DNA of 30,683 nt, taken from positions 1-30,683 of the forward strand of contig JAXGTD010000037.1 of NCBI GenBank assembly GCA_040775095.1, given 5' to 3'. Both the position numbers and the translations under genes were made by a program. The notes under the pieces are model-generated. The model was not told where the DNA came from. It worked only from the letters and a program-made list of their open reading frames with translations, and ran no database searches. Positions 8,336 through 17,705 of this stretch are shown here, in pieces (position 1 is the first letter of the stretch; every line of letters starts with the position of its first letter). Source of the DNA: JAXGTD01 sp040775095. GTDB taxonomy: Bacteria; Pseudomonadota; Gammaproteobacteria; Chromatiales; Chromatiaceae.

Positions 8336-9388
8336 ATGCGAAGAGTCTGGACCCACCTCGGCCTGTGGCTGCAAGCGCTGTGGTCGCGCCTCAGGGTGCA
8401 TGGCGCTGAACGCAGGCTCCATGACCGCGGGGTCGCGCTCGCCGTCGAGCGCATTGTCGACCAGGCCAACCCGGCCCTGCGCGGACTGAACGGCTATCGG
8501 CGGCGGCTGACCCCGGTGGCAGAACGTCTGCGCGCCTACAGCGAAGAGCTGATCGCACAGATCCCCGGCCCGACATCGGTGGACCCTGGCAGTTGGTCGA
8601 CAGACCCGCTGGTCAACGCGCTGTTCGGTGACGTCCAGCGCATCCGACAGGTGGTCACGGGGCCGGCCGTGCGTGCATGGCTGAAGGCCAATCCCGTCGA
8701 GTCAGGCGACGAGCTCCATGCGCTGCTGGTCGCAATGCCCGATGAACGGACGCAGCTCGGCATGGAGCTGATCGGCGACCAGGTACAAAAGGACGTGCGC
8801 CAGACGACGCTCAGCTTCCACGACCAGGAGGTGCACGCCATCGGCGCCGACATGGCCGAGACGCGCCGGACGCTTGCCAATCAGGTCGTGGACCTGATCG
8901 TCTCCATCGCCATCGCCGACATCGCGGCCCAGGAGGAACGCATCGCCGCGCTCGAGGAGGTGTTGCGGATGCTGCGCATCAAGCTCAAGGTCGTGAACCC
9001 CCGCGCGGGTGGAGTGGATCTCGTCCTTGCCGGCAGCAGCCAGCATCTACAGGAGCGTGACCGCCTACAGCAGCGTATCGACGAGACCGCGCGCGACCTC
9101 GCCGATGCCAGCCGCGGCCTGGCGAATATCTCCGAGCACCTGGACCGGCTGGTCCAGGCCCTGAGTCACCCGGAGCAGGAGATCGGACTGGAGCGGATGC
9201 GTCTGTGGGTCGATCGTATGAACATCGTCCGTGACAGTCAGGCCGCCGACGCCCACGAGATACAGCTGGTGCGCGCACGACGGCGCGACCACCCCGGTCG
9301 CGTCGCGCTTTTCATCCGGTTTCCCCGCGCGATGCTGATCTCGCCGCAAGAGCGGCTGGCCGACGTGGAGCGGCACTTAGGCCTCTGA
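8336..9388 (+). CDS. Hypothetical alpha-helical protein
   Basis: A 350-aa protein that I do not recognise. It has no signal peptide or membrane segment and looks cytoplasmic. The sequence is strongly helical and charged, with probable coiled-coil stretches around residues 185-222 (VSIAIADIAAQEERIAALE...) and 238-280 (QERDRLQQRIDETARDL...). A Pro/Gly/Ser loop (PGPTSVDPGSWSTD) separates an N-terminal helical part from the rest, and the C-terminus is basic. The ATG at 8336 follows AGAGAGA about six bases upstream. It lies 142 bp after lspA in the same direction and might be co-transcribed. Codon use matches its neighbours, with strong G/C at third positions, which supports it as a real gene. Confidence 0.75.
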   Translation: MRRVWTHLGLWLQALWSRLRVHGAERRLHDRGVALAVERIVDQANPALRGLNGYRRRLTPVAERLRAYSEELIAQIPGPTSVDPGSWSTDPLVNALFGDVQRIRQVVTGPAVRAWLKANPVESGDELHALLVAMPDERTQLGMELIGDQVQKDVRQTTLSFHDQEVHAIGADMAETRRTLANQVVDLIVSIAIADIAAQEERIAALEEVLRMLRIKLKVVNPRAGGVDLVLAGSSQHLQERDRLQQRIDETARDLADASRGLANISEHLDRLVQALSHPEQEIGLERMRLWVDRMNIVRDSQAADAHEIQLVRARRRDHPGRVALFIRFPRAMLISPQERLADVERHLGL

Positions 9389-9600
9389 GACCCGCGGGGG
9401 CGGATCGGGGAAGGCCGCTTCGTGGGGGCCGCAACGCCGATGCAAGCGGGAAACGGCACGCCGTCGGGCTGATCGGTCGGCCGATATCGAGTCATCACTG
9501 CTGTATGATGCGCCCGGCGCGCTCGGCGAGGGACGAGCGGCTCTGGAGCTTGCCCGCCAAGGCAGCGTGTCGGGATCGCGACCGGGCACCACCCCACGTA

Positions 9601-9635
9601 CCGGCGACCCGCGTGCCCGAACGCGGGTGCGCCGG
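9601..9635 (+). other. Long GC-rich stem-loop in the rimK leader
   Basis: CCGGCG (9601-9606) pairs with CGCCGG (9630-9635), and the inner CCCGCGT (9608-9614) pairs with ACGCGGG (9621-9627), giving 13 base pairs interrupted by one small internal loop and closed by a 6-nt loop. It is not followed by a T tract (TTCCCTGATAATAATG comes next), so it is not a standard terminator. Confidence 0.6.
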
Positions 9636-9652
9636 TTCCCTGATAATAATGC

Positions 9653-9669
9653 CCTGGCCCCGGGCCAGG
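9653..9669 (+). other. Second inverted repeat in the rimK leader
   Basis: CCTGGCCC-C-GGGCCAGG is a perfect 8+1+8 inverted repeat; as RNA it would fold as a 7-bp stem with a 3-nt loop. It lies 65 bp before the rimK start and 17 bp after the larger stem-loop. Confidence 0.5.
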
Positions 9670-9734
9670 ACTCGACCCAACGCGGCCGGATGCCGGTCGA
9701 TGATTGGGCGTTTCACCGACGAGGAAGCAACGGC

Positions 9735-10640
9735 ATGAAGATCGGCATCCTGTCCCGAAACCCAAGACTTTACTCGACCCGACGACTGGTCGAGGCGGCG
9801 CAGCAACGCGGACACGAGGCGAGGGTGGTCGACGTGTTGCGCTGCTACATGAACGTGACATCGCATGCCCCATCGATCCACTATCGAGGCGAAGGGCTCG
9901 GCGGCTTCGATGCCGTCATTCCCCGCATCGGCGCCTCGGTCACCTTCTATGGCACCGCGGTGCTGCGTCAATTTGAGATGATGGATGTCTACCCGCTCAA
10001 CGAGTCCGTGGCCATCACGCGCTCGCGCGACAAATTACGCTCGCTGCAGCTGCTGTCCCGCCGCGGTATCGGCCTGCCCATCACCGGCTTTGCGCACGCC
10101 CCCGACGACGTCAAGGACCTGATGAAGATGGTCGGCGGCGCCCCGCTCGTGATCAAGCTGCTGGAAGGCACCCAGGGAATCGGTGTGGTACTGGCGGAGA
10201 CAGCGCAAGCCGCCGAGAGCGTGATCGAGGCGTTCATGGGGCTGCAGGTGAATATCCTCGTCCAGGAGTACATCACCGAGGCCCAGGGCGCGGATATCCG
10301 CTGCTTCGTGATTGGTGACAAGGTCGTCGCGGCGATGAAGCGCCAGGCCAGGCCGGGCGAGTTCCGCTCCAACCTGCACCGCGGAGGCACCGCGAACCTG
10401 ATTCGCATCACCCCCGAGGAACGCTCCACCGCGGTACGGGCGGCGCGCATCGTCGGCCTGAACGTGGCCGGCGTCGACATCCTGCGTTCCAATCACGGTC
10501 CCGTGGTCATGGAGGTGAATTCGTCGCCCGGGCTGCAAGGCATCGAGGCCGCCACGGGGAAGGACATCGCCGGCATGATGATCCAGTTCATCGAGAAGAA
10601 CGCGGTGGCGGGCAAGACCCGCACCCGCGGCAAGGGATGA
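9735..10640 (+). CDS. rimK: Ribosomal protein S6--L-glutamate ligase
   Basis: ATP-grasp ligase that adds glutamate residues to the C-terminus of ribosomal protein S6 (and can make poly-alpha-glutamate). 301 aa, the same size as the E. coli enzyme, with extensive matching blocks: MKIGILSR, FDAVIPRIG, TFYGTAVLRQFEM, YPLNESVAI, GGAPLVIKLLEGTQGIGVVLAET, ILVQEYI, ADIRCFV, EFRSNLHRGG, and the Mg/ATP motif VMEVNSSPGLQGIE. The ATG at 9735 has GAGGAAG upstream; the frame is open for another 56 codons upstream, but that part crosses the leader hairpins and does not match the family. A zinc-dependent acylase gene follows in the same direction, a recurrent rimK neighbour. Confidence 0.96.
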   Translation: MKIGILSRNPRLYSTRRLVEAAQQRGHEARVVDVLRCYMNVTSHAPSIHYRGEGLGGFDAVIPRIGASVTFYGTAVLRQFEMMDVYPLNESVAITRSRDKLRSLQLLSRRGIGLPITGFAHAPDDVKDLMKMVGGAPLVIKLLEGTQGIGVVLAETAQAAESVIEAFMGLQVNILVQEYITEAQGADIRCFVIGDKVVAAMKRQARPGEFRSNLHRGGTANLIRITPEERSTAVRAARIVGLNVAGVDILRSNHGPVVMEVNSSPGLQGIEAATGKDIAGMMIQFIEKNAVAGKTRTRGKG

Positions 10641-10815
10641 GCCGACCGAGGTCCGCAACAGGCAAGCAACGACACCGCCCCATCCATGACCCCAAAGCGG
10701 CGGTCGGCCGCCATGCACAAGACACAAGCTACTGTTTTAGTCGCGCCGACATGGTCTTCGCCGGCTCACCCTATGGGTGAAGCACGCTACGATCCGTTCA
10801 ACGACCGTTTCTAGG

Positions 10816-11877
10816 ATGATCGCACCCCCCATCGTCATTGGCGGCCAGACCATTCGGCCCGGCGAGCGCACGCGGGTAGACGTACCCCTGCCCAGCCTGT
10901 TCACCCAGACCTCGGTGTTCCTGCCGGTGCATGTGCTCCACGGTCGCAGGGCCGGGCCGCGGCTCTTCGTGACCGCCGCGGTGCACGGCGACGAGATCAA
11001 TGGTATCGAGATCATCCGCCGGCTGCTCGCGACCAGCGCGCTGCGCAATCTGCGCGGCACATTGCTGGCGGTACCAGTAGTCAACGTCTATGGCTTCGTG
11101 CGTCTGTCGCGCTATTTGCCCGACCGGCGCGATCCGAACCGCAGCTTTCCCGGCTCGGAAAGCGGTTCGTTGGCCGCCCGGCTGGCCGCGACGCTGATGC
11201 ACGAGGTCGTTCGCGACAGCGATCTGGGCATCGATCTGCACACGGGCGCCGCCCACCGCGAAAACCTCCCCCAGATCCGCGCGGTGCTCGACGAGTTCGG
11301 CATCCTGGACTTGGCCAGGGCCTTCGGCGCGCCGGTGATGATCAACTCCGACGTGCGCGATGGCTCCCTGCGCGGCGAGGCCGGGTCGCTGGGGGTGCCG
11401 GTCCTGGTCTACGAGGCCGGCGAGGCGCTTCGCTTCGACGAGCTGTCCATCTGCGGCGGCGTGCGCGGGATTCTCGCCGTGATGCGCCGGCTGGGCATGC
11501 TCCCCGCGGGCGGGCAGCGCCAGCGTCCGGCCCCCGAGCCTGTCGTCGCCCGGGCCACCGGCTGGGCCAGGGCTCACCAGAGCGGTGTGCTACGATTCAT
11601 CAAACCACTGGGTGCCCGGGTCATGAAGGACGAATGTCTGGCCAGCATCGCGGACCCATTCAGTGCCAGCGAGGTGCCGGTGCCATCGCCGGCCAGCGGC
11701 ATCATCATCGGTCGCACCAATCTGCCACTGGTCACAGAGGGAGAGGCCTTGTTCCACATCGCGCGCTTCGGCAAGGCCGAGCTCGCCGCCGAAACCGTCG
11801 AGCAGTTCCAGAGTCAGATGGACCCGAGCGAAGAGTCGTACCTGCCACCAATCGAGGGGGGAATGCAGGGCTGCTAA
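10816..11877 (+). CDS. Succinylglutamate desuccinylase/aspartoacylase family zinc hydrolase
   Basis: A 353-aa metallo-carboxypeptidase-fold enzyme of the AstE/AspA group, which removes acyl groups from amino acids or cleaves terminal residues. Zinc ligands are visible as HGDE (H57, E60) and H142 (IDLHTGA); the substrate-binding DPNRSFPG is at 106-113 and the probable catalytic glutamate is E200 (VYEAGE). After residue about 250 comes a biotinyl/lipoyl-like beta segment (ASEVPVPSPASGIIIGRTNLPLVTEGEALFHI), common in this subfamily. Start: ATG 10816 fits the family N-terminus; an in-frame GTG at 10777 would add 13 residues; neither has a good Shine-Dalgarno. It follows rimK by 175 bp. The substrate is unknown; an action on glutamate-modified products would fit the context but is inference. 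Confidence 0.88.
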   Translation: MIAPPIVIGGQTIRPGERTRVDVPLPSLFTQTSVFLPVHVLHGRRAGPRLFVTAAVHGDEINGIEIIRRLLATSALRNLRGTLLAVPVVNVYGFVRLSRYLPDRRDPNRSFPGSESGSLAARLAATLMHEVVRDSDLGIDLHTGAAHRENLPQIRAVLDEFGILDLARAFGAPVMINSDVRDGSLRGEAGSLGVPVLVYEAGEALRFDELSICGGVRGILAVMRRLGMLPAGGQRQRPAPEPVVARATGWARAHQSGVLRFIKPLGARVMKDECLASIADPFSASEVPVPSPASGIIIGRTNLPLVTEGEALFHIARFGKAELAAETVEQFQSQMDPSEESYLPPIEGGMQGC

Positions 11878-12107
11878 ACCACCGCGCCGACGTAAGGCAC
11901 CCGATCCGGCCCCGGCTGAGGCGTTGCAGCGCGACAGCCAGGCGAATACAGTTGCAGGCACATTCGATCGCGCGCCCCCGGTCTGGATGCAGGCAGGTGC
12001 CAACGCGCGCGCCGCGCGCGAGCGGGTCCAGGCGGGGATCCGCGCGGTCGGGTGGTCGCCCACATGCCGAAATGAATCGATAAAGACCAATCAAAAGGAG
12101 CCCAACG

Positions 12108-14207
12108 ATGCCTGATGACAGTCCCAGCCCAACGATCTGGAAGCCCGTCATGGCATTCCTGGTGTTGGCCCTGATCGCTACCGTCGCGCTCTATCAACAT
12201 TATGGCGAGGGGCTCAAGCTCGCGCTCGCGCAGTCCAGTCATGCGCTGAGTCAGACAAAGGAGCAGTTGCAGGACGCGCAAGCCAAGCTCAATCGCTCGG
12301 TGCAACAGGGCGAGGGGCTGAACACCGAGGTCGCCACGCTCAACGAGCAATTGTCGGCGGCCAAGCAGTCCGAGGCGGAGCTCACGCAACAGATCGATGC
12401 ACTGCAGCAGGCCCACGCCGCTGACCGGGCCGCCCGTGAGGCGGACCACGCCAAGACCGTCGCCGAGATCAAAGGCACCCATGCCCAGGCCATCGCCAAG
12501 ATCAAAGACACCCATGCCCGGGCCATTGCCGAGATCAAAGACACGCATGCCAAGGCGATGACCGAGGCCCAAAAGGCCCACGAGAAGTCGCTGGCCGCCG
12601 AGCTCGAAAAGCTGGCCCAGGCCACTGCCGCGCAAAAGCAGGCAGAAGACGCCTACAAAGAGGTCGTTGCCGACTACGACTCGGCCAAGAACACCATCGT
12701 ACGGCTGGAGGCAAACCTGGCCCAGGTCAACGATGCCATCGCCGAATCGGCGGCCGAGCATCGGGCCCAGGTCGAGCGGCTTGAACGCCACATCAACGAG
12801 CGTATCCAACTCGCACGCGTGACCCCGAAGGATGCGGATTTGATCCGCGCCGCGCGTCTGGCTGGTGTATTGTCTGACGAAGAGACGCCGCCTTCCACGG
12901 ATGCATCGGCCCTCGGGGCTCCCGCCGCACCGGCCGACGAGGCGTCGACCGAGGGGACGCCCGTCGAGGGCGAGGCCGAGAAAGGCCAGACGGGGCCGGC
13001 AGCCGAGCAGCTCGCCGGCCCGGCCGCCGCCCCCGAGCAGTCTCAGGGCGAGCAATCCACCGCGGGGGACAAACAAGCCGGGAAACTGGCCGCACTGCAG
13101 GCCGAGCACGAGACCGCGCTCAAGGAGCACGCCGGCGAGGTGGCGGCACTGAAGGCCGAGCACAAGGCCAACCTGGATGACCTCCGCGCCGAGTTGCAGG
13201 ATGTCCAGGCCCAACTCGAGCAGGCGCGCTCCGATCTGGCGAAGTCGAGCGAGGATGCGGCCGCCGCGATGGAGAAGCTCAAGCTCGCCCATGCATCCGA
13301 GCTCGACGAGGCAAAGCAGCATGTCGCGTCGCTGACCGAGCAACTCGCCAGCCAGACCGGCGCGGGCAAGGAGCTCGCGGCGCTGCAGGCGCAACTGCAG
13401 CGCGACCAGTCCGAGATGGCCCGACTCCGAGACCAGGCGTCCTCCGCGAAGACTGCGCTGGCAGCGTCCCAGTCGGCCCACGCCAAGGCGCTGAAAGCCG
13501 CCGATGCGCGTCTCACCAAGCTCACCGGCGAGTTGGACGAGGCGCGCGCGGCGCTCACGGAGCTGCAGGGTCGTTACGACACCGACCTGGCCTCGCTGAA
13601 TCAGGCCCTTGATGGCGCGCAAGGTAAGCTCGCAACCGTCGAGGCCGCGCTCTCGGCCGCCAAGAGCGCATCGGCGTCTCCGCAACAGATCGATACGGCC
13701 GAGGCGCGCATTGCAGAGCTGGAGGCGAGCATCGAGCAGGAGCGGCACAAGGCCGAACTGATGCAGACGGCGATACGCCAGGAAGCCGAGGCGTCCGTGG
13801 CCGATCTGCGCGGGCTCTACAAGCAGTTCTCCAGCCTCGGCGGACACTTCACGGACCGCGGTATGCTGCTGCGCCTGGCCGACACCGAGCTGCGCTTCCC
13901 CTCCGGTGGGGCGACCCTGCCGGCGACGGACCTGCCGAGCTTGGATCGCATTGCCAAGCTGCTCAAGGAGCGCCCGGAGCTGACCACGTGCATCGAAGGC
14001 CACACCGACAGTGCGGGCAGCGACGCGCTGAACCTCGAGCTTTCCAAGCAGCGCGCCGAGGCCGTCAAGCAGGCGCTGATGGAGCGGGGCATCGCGGCAG
14101 CACGCATCAGCGCCGAGGGCGTGGGCTCCGCGCGTCCCATCGCCAGCAACGCCACCGCGGCCGGGCGTCGCGAGAATCGACGCGTCGAGATCTACGTGGT
14201 CGAGTAG
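12108..14207 (+). CDS. Membrane-anchored coiled-coil protein with C-terminal OmpA peptidoglycan-binding domain
   Basis: 699 aa. A single N-terminal membrane segment (about 12-30, VMAFLVLALIATVALY) without a cleavage site suggests an inner-membrane anchor with the rest in the periplasm. Residues about 35-255 are coiled coil, including three 11-residue repeats (IKGTHAQAIAK, IKDTHARAIAE, IKDTHAKAMTE; 12468-12566). A Pro/Ala/Glu/Gly-rich linker (about 262-328) and a second coiled coil (330-560) follow. The OmpA domain covers 586-699; D634 (in HTDSAGS) and R649 are 15 residues apart, as are the diaminopimelate-binding D271 and R286 of E. coli OmpA, so it should bind peptidoglycan. The start has AAGGAG seven bases upstream. 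It would span from the inner membrane to the wall. It stands alone, convergent with hemE. Confidence 0.88.
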   Translation: MPDDSPSPTIWKPVMAFLVLALIATVALYQHYGEGLKLALAQSSHALSQTKEQLQDAQAKLNRSVQQGEGLNTEVATLNEQLSAAKQSEAELTQQIDALQQAHAADRAAREADHAKTVAEIKGTHAQAIAKIKDTHARAIAEIKDTHAKAMTEAQKAHEKSLAAELEKLAQATAAQKQAEDAYKEVVADYDSAKNTIVRLEANLAQVNDAIAESAAEHRAQVERLERHINERIQLARVTPKDADLIRAARLAGVLSDEETPPSTDASALGAPAAPADEASTEGTPVEGEAEKGQTGPAAEQLAGPAAAPEQSQGEQSTAGDKQAGKLAALQAEHETALKEHAGEVAALKAEHKANLDDLRAELQDVQAQLEQARSDLAKSSEDAAAAMEKLKLAHASELDEAKQHVASLTEQLASQTGAGKELAALQAQLQRDQSEMARLRDQASSAKTALAASQSAHAKALKAADARLTKLTGELDEARAALTELQGRYDTDLASLNQALDGAQGKLATVEAALSAAKSASASPQQIDTAEARIAELEASIEQERHKAELMQTAIRQEAEASVADLRGLYKQFSSLGGHFTDRGMLLRLADTELRFPSGGATLPATDLPSLDRIAKLLKERPELTTCIEGHTDSAGSDALNLELSKQRAEAVKQALMERGIAAARISAEGVGSARPIASNATAAGRRENRRVEIYVVE

Positions 14208-14213
14208 AGGCGT

Positions 14214-14244
14214 CCGCCGGCCCCGATGGCATCGGGGCCGGCGG
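14214..14244. terminator. Shared hairpin between convergent genes
   Basis: A perfect 14-bp stem, CCGCCGGCCCCGAT (14214-14227) pairing with ATCGGGGCCGGCGG (14231-14244), with a 3-nt loop. It lies 7 bp after the OmpA-like gene and 28 bp after the hemE stop, so it can end transcription from both sides. There is no T tract on either side, so termination strength is uncertain. Confidence 0.6.
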
Positions 14245-14271
14245 CGAGGCGAGCGCACAATGCCGGGGCGT

Positions 14272-15342
<1,071 letters not shown>

Positions 15343-15510
15343 TGGAGCATATCCGCTGCTGTGGTTCGGTAATCAGTCTTCTTGGACGCGTGAGCATACT
15401 ACAGGCGAGCTGCCAGCGGGCGGGAGGTCGGTGCGTCGGCGAGCGATGATCGCCCCGGGTCATCCCACCGCGGGGCGGCGCGTTTTCGGCACTCCAAGGC
15501 CGCCGCGTCT

Positions 15511-15519
15511 TGTTAGAAT
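15511..15519 (+). promoter_or_regulatory. Candidate extended -10 promoter of uvrD
   Basis: TGTTAGAAT reads as an extended -10 element (TG-n-TAGAAT). The -35 region is unlike consensus, which is tolerated by extended -10 promoters. Transcription would start about 7 bases after the hexamer, near 15526, only a couple of bases before the ATG at 15528, implying a leaderless or almost leaderless mRNA. Confidence 0.35.
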
Positions 15520-15527
15520 CAGCCCGC

Positions 15528-17705
15528 ATGGACGTCTCGCATATTCTCGATCCCCTCAACGACGCCCAGCGTGAGGCCGTTACCGCCGAGCGCGGCAACC
15601 GCCTCGTGCTGGCGGGCGCCGGCTCCGGCAAGACCCGCGTGCTGGTGCACCGTATCGCCTGGCTGATCCAGGTGGAGCACGCCCGGCCTTGGTCACTGCT
15701 GGCGGTGACCTTCACCAACAAGGCCGCGCGCGAGATGAAGACCCGCATCGAGGCGATGCTCGGCGAGCCCATCGGCGGCATGTGGGTGGGCACCTTCCAC
15801 GGGCTGGCGCATCGCTTCCTGCGCGCGCACTGGCAGGACGCCAAGCTGCCTCAACAGTTCCAGATCCTCGATGGCGACGACCAGTTCCGGCTGGTGCGGC
15901 GCGTACTCAAGGCGTTGAATCTCGACGAGGCGCGCTGGCCGCCACGGCAGGCACAGAGCTTCATCAACAAGCACAAGGACGAGGGCCGGCGGGCGCAGCA
16001 CCTGGACGCCGGCGGCGACTTCTTCCAGCAGCAGATGATCCAGATCTACCGCGAGTATCAGGACGCCTGCGAGCGCGCCGGTACGCTGGATTTCGCCGAC
16101 CTGCTGTTGCGCACCCACGAGCTGCTGCGCGATCGTCCCGACATCCTGCACCATTATCAGGAGCGCTTCGGCCACATCCTGGTCGACGAGTTTCAGGACA
16201 CCAACGCCATCCAATACGCCTGGCTGCGGTTACTGGCCGGCAAGCGGGACAACCTGTTCCTGGTCGGCGACGACGACCAGTCCATCTACGGCTGGCGCGG
16301 CGCCAAGGTGGAGAATATACAGAGCTTCCAGCGCGACTATCCCAACACCCAGATCGTGCGCCTGGAGCAGAACTACCGGTCGACGGGCAACATCCTCGGC
16401 GCCGCCAACGCGCTGATCGCGAACAACCCCTCGCGGCTCGGCAAGCACCTCTGGACAGAGGACAGCGCCGGGGAGCCGATTCGCCGCTACGCGGCCTTCA
16501 ACGAGGTTGATGAGGCGCGCTTCGTCGTCGAGCGCATCCGCCGCTACACCCAGGACGAGGGCATGCACCGAAGCGAGTGCGCGATCCTCTACCGCACCAC
16601 GGCGCAATCAAGACTGTTCGAAGAGGCCCTGATCCAGGCGGAGATGCCCTACCGCGTCTATGGCGGCCAGCGCTTTTTCGAGCGCGCCGAGATCAAGGAC
16701 GCGCTCGCCTATCTGCGCCTGTTCGCCAATCCCGACGACGACGGGGCCTTCGAACGCGTCGTCAATCTGCCGCCGCGCGGGATCGGGCCGCGTACCGTCG
16801 AGCTCTTGCGCGGGCACGCCCGGGAGGCCCGCTGCTCCCTGTGGCAGGGGGCACGGGACGCCCTCGCCGCAGCGATGCTCCCGCCGAGGGCGAGCGCCGC
16901 CCTGCAGCAGTTCGTCTCGCTGATCCAGGGGCAGCGCGGCGATTCCGGCGACCTGCTGCTTCCGGAGCTGACCCTGCGCCTGATCGAGGCCAGCGGCCTG
17001 CCGGCGCACTACGAGAAGGCCAAGGACGGAAAGGGAATCGACCGGCTCGAGAACCTCGAGCAGCTCGTCGAGACCACCCGCCGCTACGCCGCGGAGGCCG
17101 GTGACGACGAGGGCGATCCACTCGGTAGCTTCCTCGCCCACGCGGCGCTGGAGGCCGGCGAGGCTCAGGCCGACGGCGCCGACGACTGCGTGCAACTGAT
17201 GACCCTGCACAGCGCAAAAGGGCTCGAGTTCCCGGTCGTTTTCATCACGGGCGTCGAAGAGGGCCTGTTTCCACACGGCATGTCGGCCGACGATCCCGCC
17301 CGGCTCGAAGAAGAGCGCCGGCTCTGTTATGTCGGCGTTACCCGGGCGATGCAACAACTCTATCTCACGCATGCCGAGAGTCGGCGGCTGTATGGACGCG
17401 AGGAGTACCCGATGCCGTCGCGTTTCCTGCGCGAGATCCCGCCCGAGCTCATCGAGGAGGTACGCGGCGGCGGTATCACCCGCACCGGCCAGCCGCGCGC
17501 ATCGTCGATACCGGCCACCGGCAGCGGCGCCGCTGCCACCGCCGGCGGCTTTCATCTGGGCCAGCAGGTCATGCACCCCAAGTTTGGGTCCGGGGTGGTG
17601 CTCAATAGCGAGGGCAGCGGGGCCAGCGCCCGTATCCAGGTAAATTTCGAGTCCGCCGGTGCCAAATGGCTGGTGCTCGCCTATGCGCGGCTTCAGGCGG
17701 CCTAG
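15528..17705 (+). CDS. uvrD: ATP-dependent DNA helicase UvrD (SF1, 3'-5')
   Basis: Helicase II of nucleotide-excision and mismatch repair. 725 aa (E. coli 720). Motifs in order: Q-motif region (LNDAQREAV), Walker A GAGSGKT (30-36), motif Ia TFTNKAAREMK, Walker B DEFQDTN (D220, E221), motif III GDDDQSIYGWRGA, motif IV LEQNYRST, motif V LMTLHSAKGLEFP and motif VI VGVTRAMQQLYLTHA. The C-terminal Tudor-like domain (FHLGQQVMHPKFGSGVV...) that contacts RNA polymerase or UvrB is present, so it is full length; this domain is shared with PcrA, but the gammaproteobacterial context favours UvrD. ATG 15528 was chosen; no Shine-Dalgarno is visible. The 3' end overlaps the next membrane-protein gene by 23 bp. 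Confidence 0.95.
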   Translation: MDVSHILDPLNDAQREAVTAERGNRLVLAGAGSGKTRVLVHRIAWLIQVEHARPWSLLAVTFTNKAAREMKTRIEAMLGEPIGGMWVGTFHGLAHRFLRAHWQDAKLPQQFQILDGDDQFRLVRRVLKALNLDEARWPPRQAQSFINKHKDEGRRAQHLDAGGDFFQQQMIQIYREYQDACERAGTLDFADLLLRTHELLRDRPDILHHYQERFGHILVDEFQDTNAIQYAWLRLLAGKRDNLFLVGDDDQSIYGWRGAKVENIQSFQRDYPNTQIVRLEQNYRSTGNILGAANALIANNPSRLGKHLWTEDSAGEPIRRYAAFNEVDEARFVVERIRRYTQDEGMHRSECAILYRTTAQSRLFEEALIQAEMPYRVYGGQRFFERAEIKDALAYLRLFANPDDDGAFERVVNLPPRGIGPRTVELLRGHAREARCSLWQGARDALAAAMLPPRASAALQQFVSLIQGQRGDSGDLLLPELTLRLIEASGLPAHYEKAKDGKGIDRLENLEQLVETTRRYAAEAGDDEGDPLGSFLAHAALEAGEAQADGADDCVQLMTLHSAKGLEFPVVFITGVEEGLFPHGMSADDPARLEEERRLCYVGVTRAMQQLYLTHAESRRLYGREEYPMPSRFLREIPPELIEEVRGGGITRTGQPRASSIPATGSGAAATAGGFHLGQQVMHPKFGSGVVLNSEGSGASARIQVNFESAGAKWLVLAYARLQAA

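Larger units (their letters stand above)
9389..9734. other. Structured leader region of rimK
   Basis: This 346-bp region has no gene. TATGAT at 9504-9509 is a possible -10 box, with no clear -35. Two strong inverted repeats follow (9601-9635 and 9653-9669), so a transcript starting there would carry a folded leader of more than 200 nt before rimK. Confidence 0.45.

Noticed and set aside
11874..14258. 794-residue open frame on the minus strand opposite the OmpA-like gene
   Set aside because: The Leu/Gly/Arg-rich translation mirrors the Ala/Glu-rich repeats of the real gene; it has no family resemblance.
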